In this document: piece by piece, positions 34,137 to 45,582 of the stretch
How positions within the stretch are numbered: the stretch's first letter is position 1
How the letters are laid out: every line of letters begins with the position of its first letter
From: Isoptericola croceus
GTDB taxonomy: Bacteria > Actinomycetota > Actinomycetes > Actinomycetales > Cellulomonadaceae
Length of the DNA stretch: 64,000 nt
Reading direction: 5' to 3'
NCBI RefSeq assembly: GCF_029382255.1
Contig: NZ_JARLLG010000001.1
Span: 1,178,001-1,242,000 of the forward strand
Position numbers and translations under genes: made by a program
The notes under the pieces: generated by a model
What the model was told of the DNA's origin: nothing
Seen by the model: the letters and a program-made list of their open reading frames with translations, nothing else
Databases searched by the model: none

Positions 34137-34595
34137 ATGGCACGGGCAGGATCAGCGCGGCGAGGGCTGTTCGAGCGCACACCCAGGAAGGCGCCCACTG
34201 AGAGGCCCCAGCGCGCCGACGTCGACGATGCTGGGGCACCTGGTACCAGCCAAGCGCAGGGCGACGCGCCTGCCGGCCGCACAGCGCCCACACCGGAACG
34301 TAAGACGAAGAGGCCCAAGCGTTCCGTGGTGCCTGGGCCTATGCCCTTCGCCGACGCGGTCGACCCCCGGCTGCTGCCCGCGCCGAGGGTCGTTGCGGCA
34401 GCGAGAGTCGCGTTCAACCACCGAATCTCGCCGGAGCTCAAGGCGCGTGTCGAGGACCACTGTGAGCGGACAGGCGAGTCGCAGGTCGATCTCGTCACCC
34501 GTGCGCTCGACGTGGTCCTCGAAGCATCCGAGATCGCATCGGGCGCCAGACCGCCGGGCGGCGAGGGTCTGCCCAACGAGGCGCACGGCAAGTAG
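34137..34595 (+). CDS. Ribbon-helix-helix-like DNA-binding protein
   Basis: A 152-residue protein with a basic, disordered N-terminal ~90 residues (RAGSARRGLFERTPRKAP; KTKRPKRS) and a C-terminal VAFNHRISPELKARVEDHCE then SQVDLVTRALDVVLEA. This fits an RHH beta-alpha-alpha unit. AAAGGAAG precedes the ATG. In mobile elements such proteins are ParB/Arc-type regulators or relaxosome accessories. It is the only visible candidate to bind the repeated element operators. Confidence 0.55.
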   Translation: MARAGSARRGLFERTPRKAPTERPQRADVDDAGAPGTSQAQGDAPAGRTAPTPERKTKRPKRSVVPGPMPFADAVDPRLLPAPRVVAAARVAFNHRISPELKARVEDHCERTGESQVDLVTRALDVVLEASEIASGARPPGGEGLPNEAHGK

Positions 34596-34923
34596 CGGTT
34601 TGCGCTTCATCCTGTGCGGGCGAGCGCTGTTCGCACGCTCGTGCTGCGTGCGCGCGCGGTGGCTCGCATCACCAGCGAGGCCCGCCAGATTGCAAGCACG
34701 CCGAACGTCCGCGGGAAGGTATCTGCGCAGGCCAGCGCGATGTGCTAGCGCCGCCCATTCGAGCCCGCCCCGACCATCTGGCGGGGCGGAATGCGAAAGC
34801 CGGGACCCTCGAGAAGACGCCTGGACGTCGCTGTGCTGGACGCAGCCAGACCCGCGGGCACGGGAGGGCACCGGAGGCAAAAGAGGCCCTCAGATCGCGT
34901 TGCACGGAAGTGGTGGTTCGGGG
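34596..34923. other. 328-bp non-coding stretch with a hairpin
   Basis: No supported gene. At 34765-34789 an 8-bp stem CCGCCCCG/CGGGGCGG has a 9-nt loop without a T-run. It lies between the convergent RHH and lipoprotein genes and could be a terminator or processing site. Confidence 0.4.
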
Positions 34924-35742
34924 TCAGCAGGCGCCCTCAAGCTCCTCGGAGACCTTCCACCCGTCGTCGGTGAGCTCGACCTGGAGGTAGGTCGCCGTGG
35001 CCGTCGGCTCCATCTCGTCGTTCGACGAGCTACCCGCGTGCGCCGTGATGGTTCGCCACGAAGCCAACGCGACCGCGTGCGTCTCGTCGACCGTGCCGCA
35101 GTAGCCCTCGGCATACAGCACGACGCTGTCCGCCGATCCGTTGACCTTCTTGATGTCCGAGTCCAGGAAGCCGGCTGACGGTCCGTCTCCGATGGCCCGG
35201 GCGTGTTCGGCGCGGTCGAGCAGCATCGTGCGCATCGGATCGATCGCGTACTGCGCGGCGCGCTCGTCGGCATCGTCGAGCCAGCTCTCGGCGGAGTAGG
35301 TGTTCAGGGTCTCGACGAAGTCGTTGCTCACGCGCGCGGCGGCGACGAACGTCTCGGAGTCCCAGCCGTAGAGCTCGGCGGCCTCGTGCTCCTCGAGGAT
35401 GACCTCGGCGTTGTGCAACAGGTACTCGCTGGTGTTGTTGTTGAGCACGTAGATCATGCCCTCGGGAGGATCGGGCACGTCGTCGCCGAGTCGGTAGCTG
35501 CTGTCGTAGTCCACGTCGCCCGTGTCGTCGAAGCCCTCATCCCCGTCGGCGTCCGCGTCGTCGTCAGGGGTTGGCGACTCGTCGTCGTCGGGGTCCGGCG
35601 TCGCGTTGCCAGCCGACGGCAGCGAGGCGGACGCCGGCGGGGAGGTGCTCTCAGGCTCGGGCTCGCCGGTGCAGCCGGCCAGCGCGGTGACGGCCAGCGC
35701 CAGCGCGCACAGTGCGCCGACCCGCTTGGTCTTGATCTTCAT
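34924..35742 (-). CDS. Element-encoded lipoprotein
   Basis: A 272-residue lipoprotein: signal peptide MKIKTKRVGALCALALAV ending at lipobox LAGC, then a long acidic Pro/Ser/Asp linker (TPDPDDDESPTPDDDADADG), then a ~180-residue domain of mixed alpha/beta character (YLQVELTDDGWKVSEELEG at the end). DUF6318-like or NTF2-like extracytoplasmic domains look similar, but I do not assign one. GGAGGAAG precedes the ATG. It lies 52 bases downstream of the VirB1-like gene and probably belongs to the cell-envelope part of the transfer apparatus. Confidence 0.65.
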   Translation of the reverse strand: MKIKTKRVGALCALALAVTALAGCTGEPEPESTSPPASASLPSAGNATPDPDDDESPTPDDDADADGDEGFDDTGDVDYDSSYRLGDDVPDPPEGMIYVLNNNTSEYLLHNAEVILEEHEAAELYGWDSETFVAAARVSNDFVETLNTYSAESWLDDADERAAQYAIDPMRTMLLDRAEHARAIGDGPSAGFLDSDIKKVNGSADSVVLYAEGYCGTVDETHAVALASWRTITAHAGSSSNDEMEPTATATYLQVELTDDGWKVSEELEGAC

Positions 35743-35794
35743 CGGACTCTTCCTCCAATGTGGTGGTACTTCCCAGGACACGTTGGAGCGGCTG

Positions 35795-38383
<2,589 letters not shown>

Positions 38384-38389
<6 letters not shown>

Positions 38390-38415
38390 GCACGCGAACA
38401 GTCCATGCACGCGAC
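38384..38415. repeat. Two tandem copies of a 15-mer found again at 56449
   Basis: GTCCATGCACGCGAA (38384-38398) and GTCCATGCACGCGAC (38401-38415) lie 17 bases apart, overlapping the start of the VirB1-like gene. The first form recurs exactly at 56449-56463, ahead of the VirB2-like gene. Probable shared operator. Confidence 0.6.
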
Positions 38416-38679
38416 CCGCCCCACCCGGGCGGGACGGGGCTACTGAGGGACACCTTCGCGGCAGACGGCAAGTCCGGCCTGATCCCGGCTGAGTGGTGGA
38501 TGGCGTGGCGGTCGTATGAGCTGTCGGAGGGGCGGTGCGGATCTCTTCGTAACGTTCCTCGACCTGGCAGGGCCTCCCGCATTCACCAGGCAGAACGCCG
38601 CGTGCTGGCCTACCCTCATCGCTGGAATGTCTGCCCCGAGGAGCGGCCGCGGCCGTCGACAGCAAGAGAGGTACCACCG

Positions 38680-39372
38680 ATGAGCGTCTGGAAGACCTTG
38701 GCGGCTGTGGCCACATCGATCGCCGTGCTGGCTCCAGTGCTGACCATCGCGCCAGCCGCTCAGGCGGCCGGACCGGCCGTGGTGGGGCGCTCGGACGACC
38801 GAGAGCCCGGCCAGGGGGCCGAGTCGTTCAGCATGCTGGGAGACCTCGACGCGCAGGTCGGAGACGTGCTCACACCCGGGCAGATGCGGCGCAATGGCGT
38901 GGACCCGACGACGATGCGAGCGCTCAAGAATGACCGGGTCGCAGCGGAGTCGCCTGACGAGCCCGACGGGCAGTCGGGTTCGATGCTTCTGCGCGCCACC
39001 AACGCGCCCGTGCTGTATAGCTGGCGTGACAACAAGGGCAAGACGGTGAACCTGCGCCGGAACATCAACACGAAGATCGTCGACAAGCACAACCTGACGT
39101 GGCGCGTCCCGCGCGCTGTGACCCAGCACCCGAACAAGCGCTGGTTCGTCAGCGGGAAGAAGTACAGCTACCAGACGAGGGTTCTGAACGTGCGCTGCAC
39201 GGGACGTCTGTGGTGGCGCAAGTGCAAGGTCGTCGGATCGACGCAGGTCTTGACGAGCGTGGACTTCCGGACCAACACCTCCGACGGACGCGCATTCGGG
39301 GTGACCACGGCATACTGTCTTGGCTACGCTGGCCGTTGCCCCAGCTACGTGAAGAACGCGGTCAATGTCTAG
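38680..39372 (+). CDS. Secreted protein of unknown function
   Basis: A 230-residue protein with a Sec signal (MSVWKTLAAVATSIAVLAPV ... APAAQAAG). The mature part has SWRDNKGKTVNLRRNINTKI, VDKHNLTWRVP and two Cys pairs (VRCTGRLWWRKCK; AYCLGYAGRCPSY), so a disulfide-stabilised extracellular fold is likely. AGAGAGG precedes the ATG. It resembles secreted toxin- or bacteriocin-like ORFs next to small cytoplasmic partners, but no family is recognised. The following gene starts 9 bases later. Confidence 0.55.
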   Translation: MSVWKTLAAVATSIAVLAPVLTIAPAAQAAGPAVVGRSDDREPGQGAESFSMLGDLDAQVGDVLTPGQMRRNGVDPTTMRALKNDRVAAESPDEPDGQSGSMLLRATNAPVLYSWRDNKGKTVNLRRNINTKIVDKHNLTWRVPRAVTQHPNKRWFVSGKKYSYQTRVLNVRCTGRLWWRKCKVVGSTQVLTSVDFRTNTSDGRAFGVTTAYCLGYAGRCPSYVKNAVNV

Positions 39373-39381
39373 GAGACAGCG

Positions 39382-39891
39382 GTGAGCACCGACATCACCC
39401 CAGCCGGCCGCTTCCTGTGCGAGCTGTCGCAGGTGGAACGCGCGCAGCCGCGTGCAACCGTCTCGCGAATCGCATTCGGCGACGCCTACGCGGCGGTAAC
39501 GATCGACGGTCAGGACATCGTGGTGCCGTTCTCCTGCGACCGGACCGCGATCGTCGAGCGCTCCCAGGCACAAGGCATTGCGCTGCACCCGCCGGCTGTC
39601 GGCGAAGCAGACGGCCCGATCCCGGCCGAGATCGACGAGCACACGAAGTGGGTCGAGCTCCTCGACGACCTCGGCTCATACTCGGGCCACCTGAACCACG
39701 CCGATCCAGATCTGACGCTCGAGGCGATCGGCCGACGAGTAGACGGCGTCGCTGTCGTCGAGGCGAGCAACGGGCGCACCTCCTTGCACTTCACGATCAA
39801 CCTCCGCGACGGTGAATTACCCGTGGCCGTCCCCGTGGACATCGCAGCCGACTTTGGCATGCCTGGCACCCCGAGGAAGGTGACGGGCTGA
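39382..39891 (+). CDS. Hypothetical protein, partner of the secreted protein
   Basis: A 169-residue soluble protein with a GTG start, 9 bases after the upstream stop, so one operon. Visible segments: ATVSRIAFGDAYAAVTIDGQ, HTKWVELLDDLGSYSGHLNH, TSLHFTINLRDGELPVAVPV. No known domain recognised. A secreted + cytoplasmic two-gene layout could be effector and immunity, or an exported factor and its regulator; the sequence does not decide. Confidence 0.5.
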   Translation: MSTDITPAGRFLCELSQVERAQPRATVSRIAFGDAYAAVTIDGQDIVVPFSCDRTAIVERSQAQGIALHPPAVGEADGPIPAEIDEHTKWVELLDDLGSYSGHLNHADPDLTLEAIGRRVDGVAVVEASNGRTSLHFTINLRDGELPVAVPVDIAADFGMPGTPRKVTG

Positions 39892-39908
39892 GCCGTGCGA
39901 CCGCAGCC

Positions 39909-40712
39909 TCACCCCGACGGCGTTGCGGACGAAGCCAGCTCGTCGCCGAGGCATGAACGGACGGCACGCAGGTAGGTGGAGACCGTCTCACGGCTGATCC
40001 CGTATTCGGCCGCCAGCGCGCCCGTACGCTCCCCGGCGCCTGTACGAGCGACGAGCGCGACCGCCTGCTCCGGCGTCAGGGCTGTGCGGCGACCCTTGTA
40101 CACACCGCGGGCTTTCGCCGCGGCGAAGCCCCCGGCCTGCCGCTCACGCAGTAAGAGGTCGCCTGCAGCTTGCTCAGCGAATCGCGGGCTGCTGGCGGCC
40201 ATGAGCCTGGCGCCCAGATCGCCGTCGCGGTCTTGCTTGCGAAGGTACGCCAGCTGCACCTGGGCGACTGTGGCGACGAGGTCTGGGCGCCGTTCATCGA
40301 TCATCGTGAAGACGTCATCCGGAAAGCAGGCCTCGTGGGGCAGCCGGTCCGAGCTTCTCTTTCGAGTCTGAGGAACCCGCTGTCGTGGGTCATCAGGATG
40401 TCCACCTGGCACCGCAGCTGCGTGGACGTGGTGATCACCGATGTCCGCGATCGGCATGTCGGGGCGAGGTTCGTAGTCCTCGATCTTCTCGGTCATCGAC
40501 CCCTCGATCTTCTCGCGGAGTCGGGCGATCGCGCCGCCTGGAAGATGTGGGTACGCATCGCGCACCCTGGCGATCGCCTCAGCAGCGATGTCCTCGGTCC
40601 AGCACGTGGGGAAGATGCCGGCCTCAGATTCCACCTGGAGGATGAACAGTCAGTCCCGCAGCCTCCTCGGGAACAGGACGAGAACTGCTCCACCGTCCGC
40701 GCGGGCAACGCC
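39909..40712 (-). pseudogene. Decayed PIN-domain toxin fused to a resolvase C-terminal remnant
   Basis: Reading from the right: VLFPRRLRD, then a TGA where PIN homologues have Trp (LRDW), then LFILQVESEAGIFPTCWTED and the frame to DIGDHHVHAAAV. The expected core CQVDILMTHDSGFLRLERE is in another frame, and the original frame resumes at ACFPDDVFTMIDERRPDLVA. The last ~75 codons (LLLRERQAGGFAAAKARGVY; TGALAAEYGISRETVSTYL) are instead the C-terminal HTH of a serine resolvase/invertase. Nonsense plus two frameshifts plus chimera: not functional. Confidence 0.75.
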
Positions 40713-40922
40713 CCCAGGTCATGGCGAGCCTGAGCAACACCGCGATCAGCATCCTGCGCCAACCGGCACGGTGTGGTGGTCGCGTTCGGGCCGACGGTGC
40801 CCCTGCGGCGGCAGGAGATCCGCGAGACGATCTCGGGCCGCAGACGGAAGTGTCATCAGAACATGAGGTTAGCGAGGTCCACTGGTTGCGGACGTGCGTC
40901 GGGGCGTGAGCTTTTCGGCGAG

Positions 40923-41882
40923 TCAGACCGGTACCCGCTGGGCAGAGGGGAGCGCGCCGAGGGCCGGGTAGGCCCCGAGGAGCTCGTCGGTGATGAGCAC
41001 CCGCTGCTGCGTGGTGGCGAGGTTCGGGAAGATCGTGGTCCCTCCGATGAGGTGGCAGGCGATCAGGATCACCTGGATGGGAGTCAGATTCGGTGCGGCG
41101 ACGAAGGTAGCCAGGTCACCCGCGGAGAATCGCTCGGTAATCGCGTCCGCGTCCACTGCGGCGGCAGCGGCGATCGCGGTGGCGGTGGATGCGAAGCGAA
41201 CTTCGTCGGCGGGCCGTCTCCGGCGCGGCCAGTGCTGCAACCAGCCACGCACGCTCTCCCCGGGATCGTCGTCCAGAGGCATGGTGGTCTTCTGCAGCCG
41301 GGCCGCGGCTTCGAAATCGGCAAGGACACCGTCGACGAGTTCAAGGGACGCCCGCGCTTGTCCTGATGCGCGCTTCGCGGCCCAGGAGCGACCAGCGGGA
41401 CTTGAGCCTTTATAGATGTCGTCGTGGGTGGCTCGCCACCACGCATACTGTGCGCCAGTGTGAATCTGGATCTCGAAGGGTCGGTCGAGAACGGCCGGGT
41501 GGGGCACTGCGCGGGGGCTGACCTTGCCGCGCAGTGTGGCAATGATGTGCATGTCGTCGTAGACGAAGGAGGATGCTTCCATCGGCCGGGCGGGGCGGAT
41601 CTGGGCGGTGAAGGACTTGAGAACGGCTTCCGATGCCGACTTGACGTGCTTCTGGGTGGGAACGACGAGCATGGCGGCATACAGGTCATTCATATCCCGC
41701 AGGCATGCGCGGCCAGTTTCCAGTTTCGACAATGCGCTCTCGGCAGATTTGATCCGGTCGTCGAACAACCAGGCGTTGTCAGCGGCGAGGATCCTCAGCC
41801 GGGTACTTGCGTGGTTGCGGAGCGGCTCGACGAGGGCCAGTTCTTCTTCGTAAGCGCGGGTAACGCTGTCAGGGATACGCAT
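40923..41882 (-). CDS. RelA/SpoT-synthetase-like domain protein
   Basis: A 319-residue protein. Synthetase-type landmarks are RIKSAESALSKL (residues 43-54, the R.K...S...K nucleotide motif), a conserved Asp region (CLRDMNDLYAAML), YDDMHIIATL (~109-118) and FEIQIHTGAQYAWWRATHDD then IYKG (136-159). There is no HD hydrolase, TGS or ACT domain, so it is a small synthetase-like protein. Relatives make (p)ppGpp/(p)ppApp or pyrophosphorylate tRNA (toxSAS, CapRel). The C-terminal ~150 residues are unassigned. The ATG is 2 bases after the DUF262 stop: one operon in a defence-rich cargo. Confidence 0.75.
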   Translation of the reverse strand: MRIPDSVTRAYEEELALVEPLRNHASTRLRILAADNAWLFDDRIKSAESALSKLETGRACLRDMNDLYAAMLVVPTQKHVKSASEAVLKSFTAQIRPARPMEASSFVYDDMHIIATLRGKVSPRAVPHPAVLDRPFEIQIHTGAQYAWWRATHDDIYKGSSPAGRSWAAKRASGQARASLELVDGVLADFEAAARLQKTTMPLDDDPGESVRGWLQHWPRRRRPADEVRFASTATAIAAAAAVDADAITERFSAGDLATFVAAPNLTPIQVILIACHLIGGTTIFPNLATTQQRVLITDELLGAYPALGALPSAQRVPV

Positions 41883-41884
41883 GG

Positions 41885-42880
41885 TCAGATGTCACTCGTG
41901 AGCACCCTCTGCAGGATGTCAGTGCGGGTTTTGCGTGAGGTGTCCTTGTTGGTTCCCTGCCGTACTGCGTCGCTGTATTGGCGCTCTTCGTCTTTATCGG
42001 GTTCGGCGACGTGCTCGCCGAACGCCCGCAGTCGCCTCACGGCGTCACGCGGGTCTGGCAGTTCGTCCCGCTGCATGAGTTCTTGCGTTGCAGCCCACAG
42101 GGAGTAGAAATCACCGAGGTTGGTCCAGCGACTGCCGGACAGGCCCAGCCCGCTGACCCATTCGAGAATGCGGGTGTAGATGGCTTCCACGGTCTCGTCG
42201 CCGGGGATCTCCTCGTCGTACTCCGCGTAGTACCCGTCCAGCACCGCAGGGCTGCCATCGAGAATCCCGTGCATTGTGAGCAGGTAGATCTCGGAGATGT
42301 ACTCCACGTCAAGCATCCGTGACACACGCGCCCGACTGGCGACGCCGATCGTGCCCCAGAAGGGGTGCTCGGCGAGCACTGACATCTTGCTGATGAACGC
42401 GCCCTCGTACTGCGCCTTGCGCAGTTCCTGGTTGTTGAGTTTGGCCGTGTTGCGGTTGAGGCGCTCGAACGCCGACTTGATCTCGTCCGGCGTGGTGCGG
42501 GAGATGTTCTCGACACTCAGGACGTAGTCGGCGAGCTCCTCCTGTAATTCCGGGGACAGATCGGAGTAGTACGGGTTGGAGTACCCTTCCGCGGTGAAGT
42601 AGTTACCGAGATGGAACTCGTCCTGAGTGAAGGAGATAAGGGTTTCCAGCCGCTGTTTGCCGTCGATCACGTGGTATACGGTTGGGACGCCGGGCCGCGT
42701 CTCGACCTGCAGGTAGATCGCCGGGGACGGGTAGTCGCGCAGAATGGTGTCGATATAGAACCTTCGATATGCGTCGTTCCAGACAGAGCGTCTCTGGTAC
42801 GGCGGGTCCAGGTCGAGCTGTCCTGACGCGTGCGTCTCCAGGAACCATTGAACGGTCTGGGTATTGGGCCTGCGCTGCAC
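41885..42880 (-). CDS. DUF262-domain protein (GmrS/ParB-nuclease-like N-domain)
   Basis: About 331 residues from a GTG with GGAG upstream (a longer GTG start at 42925 is possible). The DUF262 core is clear: LDLDPPYQRRSVWNDAYRRF, YHVIDGKQRLETLISF (DGxQR-type catalytic motif), then IKSAFERLNRNTAKLNNQEL. DUF262 is the ParB/Srx-like NTPase-nuclease domain found in GmrSD type IV restriction and other defence proteins. The C-terminal DUF1524 HNH domain of GmrSD is missing. The gene is coupled instead to a RelA/SpoT-like gene. Confidence 0.78.
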   Translation of the reverse strand: MQRRPNTQTVQWFLETHASGQLDLDPPYQRRSVWNDAYRRFYIDTILRDYPSPAIYLQVETRPGVPTVYHVIDGKQRLETLISFTQDEFHLGNYFTAEGYSNPYYSDLSPELQEELADYVLSVENISRTTPDEIKSAFERLNRNTAKLNNQELRKAQYEGAFISKMSVLAEHPFWGTIGVASRARVSRMLDVEYISEIYLLTMHGILDGSPAVLDGYYAEYDEEIPGDETVEAIYTRILEWVSGLGLSGSRWTNLGDFYSLWAATQELMQRDELPDPRDAVRRLRAFGEHVAEPDKDEERQYSDAVRQGTNKDTSRKTRTDILQRVLTSDI

Positions 42881-43205
42881 GGCATGCTCCGTTCGGCTCT
42901 CTCCTGAGCGGCTAGTCCGCTCCACGGGTAGCTCGACAGTACCGTCCCGGGGGTTCCGCCAGGCCTACGACGTTCCGGCCCCGGCTCGGCGACGACGGGG
43001 GCGCGGAGCTGCGTGGTGGCCCTAAGAGACCGGCGTAGCGGGAGGTCCTAGCCTCGATCTCTCATCGGACCGCTGAGCATACTGGTGACGGCGTCGGTGC
43101 CGTTGCTCGGGCGTAATTCTGGCGGCGGGGTGTGACCGATCGCGGCAGGCCACCTGCCAGGGCTCCGGCAAAGTCAGTTGAGCAGGGCGCGTAGCGGTGT
43201 GATCG
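42881..43205. other. Intergenic stretch upstream of the DUF262 operon
   Basis: No supported gene. It holds the promoter side of the DUF262 operon and the eroded left edge of the ISAs1 remnant. I see no terminal inverted repeat. Confidence 0.4.
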
Positions 43206-44330
43206 GTGCCGAGGAGCGCGGGCGTGCCCTTGACCTGGACCTGGGAAGATGGAGGTTCTCACGCCGATCCGTCTGCCAGGCTGGAGTACGCCCGCTTGTT
43301 CTCATCATCCCAGGTTCCGTCCGGTGCGACGACGGCCACGCGCCGTCGTGCTCAGCTCCTTGATCTGCTTGAGCATCTTGCGGTCCCGCGCGACCGTCGC
43401 GGGATTCGTGACCGCGCCGCCGGGCTCGTCGCGGTGGCGGTCGCCGCGAAGTGCGCGGGTTCACTGCGACCGGGCAATGGGTCGCGGGTGTAGATCCATC
43501 GGTCCTGGCCGAGCTCTGCCTAGTCCGGCGACCGGATGAGTCGACGTTCCGTCGGTTGTTCGCCGCGCTGGACGCCGACCTTCTCGACCGTCTGCTGGGC
43601 GTCTGGGCGGCGACCCGCACCGGTGTGGTCGACGGGCGCCAGGTGATCGCGATCGACGGCAAGACCGTCCGCGGTGCCCGCGAGCCCGGTGAACACCGGC
43701 GCCGGGGGCATGGTCGCGTCCTCGGCCAGCAGCACACTAAGGACAAGGGCAGGGGGGTTGCCGCCGCCCGGGACTTGCTGGACTTCCAGCACGCCACCGC
43801 CGCCCATATCTCCGCGGCCCAGGTGCGGACTGTGCGTGAGGGAGGCAACCAGCCCACCCTCTTCGGCCTGTTGAAACGGTTGCGTGGGACCACGTGCCCG
43901 CCCCAACCCGTACGGAGCGTTCCTGCGGACGCAGGGGCATACGCACCATCAAGTTCGTGGGCGTCCAGGACTGGATCGAGCTCACCGATGCTGTCCAGGT
44001 CGCCCAGCTGCGCCGCACCGTTACCAGCAAGAGCAGCAAGACCGTCGAGGTCGTCTGCCTGGCCACCGGCGCCGACGCCCGCACCGCTCGCCCCGAGGTC
44101 CTGGCGGCGTGGGTGCAGTCGCACTGGCACCTCGAGAACCGCCCGCGCCGGGTGCGCGACGTGACCCTCGCCGAGGACGCCTCACGCATCCGTACCGGCA
44201 CCGCCCCGCGCGTCACGGCCACACTTCGCAGCATCGTCATCGGGCTGCTGCGACATCGCCGGATGGACATACATCGCCGCCGGGCTACGACATCACGCCT
44301 GCCACGATCGAGCCTCGGTCGGCCTCCTAC
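43206..44330 (+). pseudogene. ISAs1-family transposase, multiply frameshifted
   Basis: The N-terminal DDE_Tnp_1-associated region (LDLLEHLAVPRDRRGIRD, AAGLVAVAVAAK) is in one frame. FTATGQWVAGVDPSVLAELC and DGRQVIAIDGKTVRGAREPG (first catalytic Asp) are in a second from ~43450. VQDWIELTDAVQVAQLRRTV and SHWHLENRPRRVRDVTLAED (catalytic Glu) are in a third from ~43930. Part of the middle (second Asp region) is missing or scrambled. It separates the DUF262 operon from the restriction cluster. Confidence 0.85.
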
Positions 44331-44564
44331 TCACAGCACGACCAACGACCCTGCCGAAGCCTTGGATGCTGTCCCCGTTTCAGGTAGGCGTGGGGGTCGA
44401 GAAGTGTCGCGACGTAGTACGCGAGCCGGGAGCAGAACGCGATCTCGAGGTCGCGCAGTCCGTCGGACAGGATGAGGCGCAGTTCGCGGTCGAACTGGCA
44501 CGCCCCACCTGCCTCCGGCGCGTCTGGGAGGAGTTGACTCGGTACCTCGGTAGCCTTCCGTCGC

Positions 44565-45512
44565 GTGACGCTCCACCTTCCCGTTGACCTTCCCGTCGAT
44601 CCCGCCCGCGACAGCGTCGTTCGCGAGATGGAGCGACTGGACCCTGGGGGCATCATCACGGGCCAAGTCCTGCGAGACACCTTCGACCAGCTTTACGACG
44701 GTGCGCGGACCCGGCGCTACCGCTGGGACCAGCTGTTCAAGACAGAGAAGACTCACTTCGGGACGCTGGTGGAGATCAACCTCCAGCGCGAGTTCGAGTA
44801 CCCCGACGGCGCGAAGCTCGACTACTGCATCGTCGGCCACGAGGTCGACGCGAAGTACAGCCAGACCGCCGGAGGCTGGATGCTCCCGCCCGAGGCCATC
44901 GGTGAGCTGTGCATGGTTGTCACCGCCAGCGACAAGAAGTCGCAGTTCTCAGTCGGCGTGGTCCGCGCCTCGGAGGGCCTGCTCAACGGCGGGCGGAACC
45001 GGGACGCGAAGCGCACGCTCTCGCTCGCAGGCAGGTTGACGATCGTCTGGCTGCAGAAGGACGCCGACCTGCCGCCGAACACGCTACTGCACATGCCTGA
45101 GGACGATGTCGCCGCGGTCTTCGCAGCCGGGGCGGGCACCTCGCGGGTCTCAGAGCTCTTCCGCCGCTCCGCCGGCCAGGTCGTCGGGCGGGCAGCCGTG
45201 TCGACTGTTGCTGCGCAGCTCGACGTCACCCGTCGCGTCCGGGGCGGCCAGAGCGGCTCGCGCGACCCGCTGGCGTCCGAAGGCATCGTGGTCCTCGGGG
45301 GCGCGTACGACTGGCAGCGGGAGGCTGCGCGAGAGCTCGGCTTACCGGTCCCGCGCCGGACCGAGTACGTCGCCGGGCACGTGGCCCCCGCGCGTCCGGA
45401 CTGGGTCGGCCGTGTCGCGCTCGGCCCGTCGGGACTGGCGCTGCGGGCTACAGCGAGGGAGGCTCGAGAGCCGTTCGACCCCCTCTGGTACGGGAGCCGC
45501 GCGAGCCGCTGA
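44565..45512 (+). CDS. NaeI-family type II restriction endonuclease
   Basis: A 315-residue protein matching the NaeI family in length and sequence: TFDQLYDGARTRRYRWDQL, KTEKTHFGTLVEINLQREF, GGWMLPPEAIGELCMVV, RDAKRTLSLAGRL. The active-site residues known for NaeI fall at identical numbers (Glu70, Asp86, Asp95, Lys97), and Leu43, the residue whose change to Lys turns NaeI into a topoisomerase, is Leu here. NaeI cuts GCCGGC after binding two sites. GTG start, no Shine-Dalgarno, TAGCCT eight bases upstream: probably leaderless. The C5 methyltransferase follows. Confidence 0.92.
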   Translation: MTLHLPVDLPVDPARDSVVREMERLDPGGIITGQVLRDTFDQLYDGARTRRYRWDQLFKTEKTHFGTLVEINLQREFEYPDGAKLDYCIVGHEVDAKYSQTAGGWMLPPEAIGELCMVVTASDKKSQFSVGVVRASEGLLNGGRNRDAKRTLSLAGRLTIVWLQKDADLPPNTLLHMPEDDVAAVFAAGAGTSRVSELFRRSAGQVVGRAAVSTVAAQLDVTRRVRGGQSGSRDPLASEGIVVLGGAYDWQREAARELGLPVPRRTEYVAGHVAPARPDWVGRVALGPSGLALRATAREAREPFDPLWYGSRASR

Positions 45513-45582
45513 ATCTGCTGACTCGCCGACTCTCGGCGTGCGTCCCAGGGGAGTCGGCTGGTCCTGTCAGAATAGGCGCATC

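Noticed and set aside
40748-40909. Short plus-strand frames between the PIN remnant and the RelA/SpoT-like gene
   Set aside because: No ribosome site, no conserved motif and unusual composition; probably non-coding.
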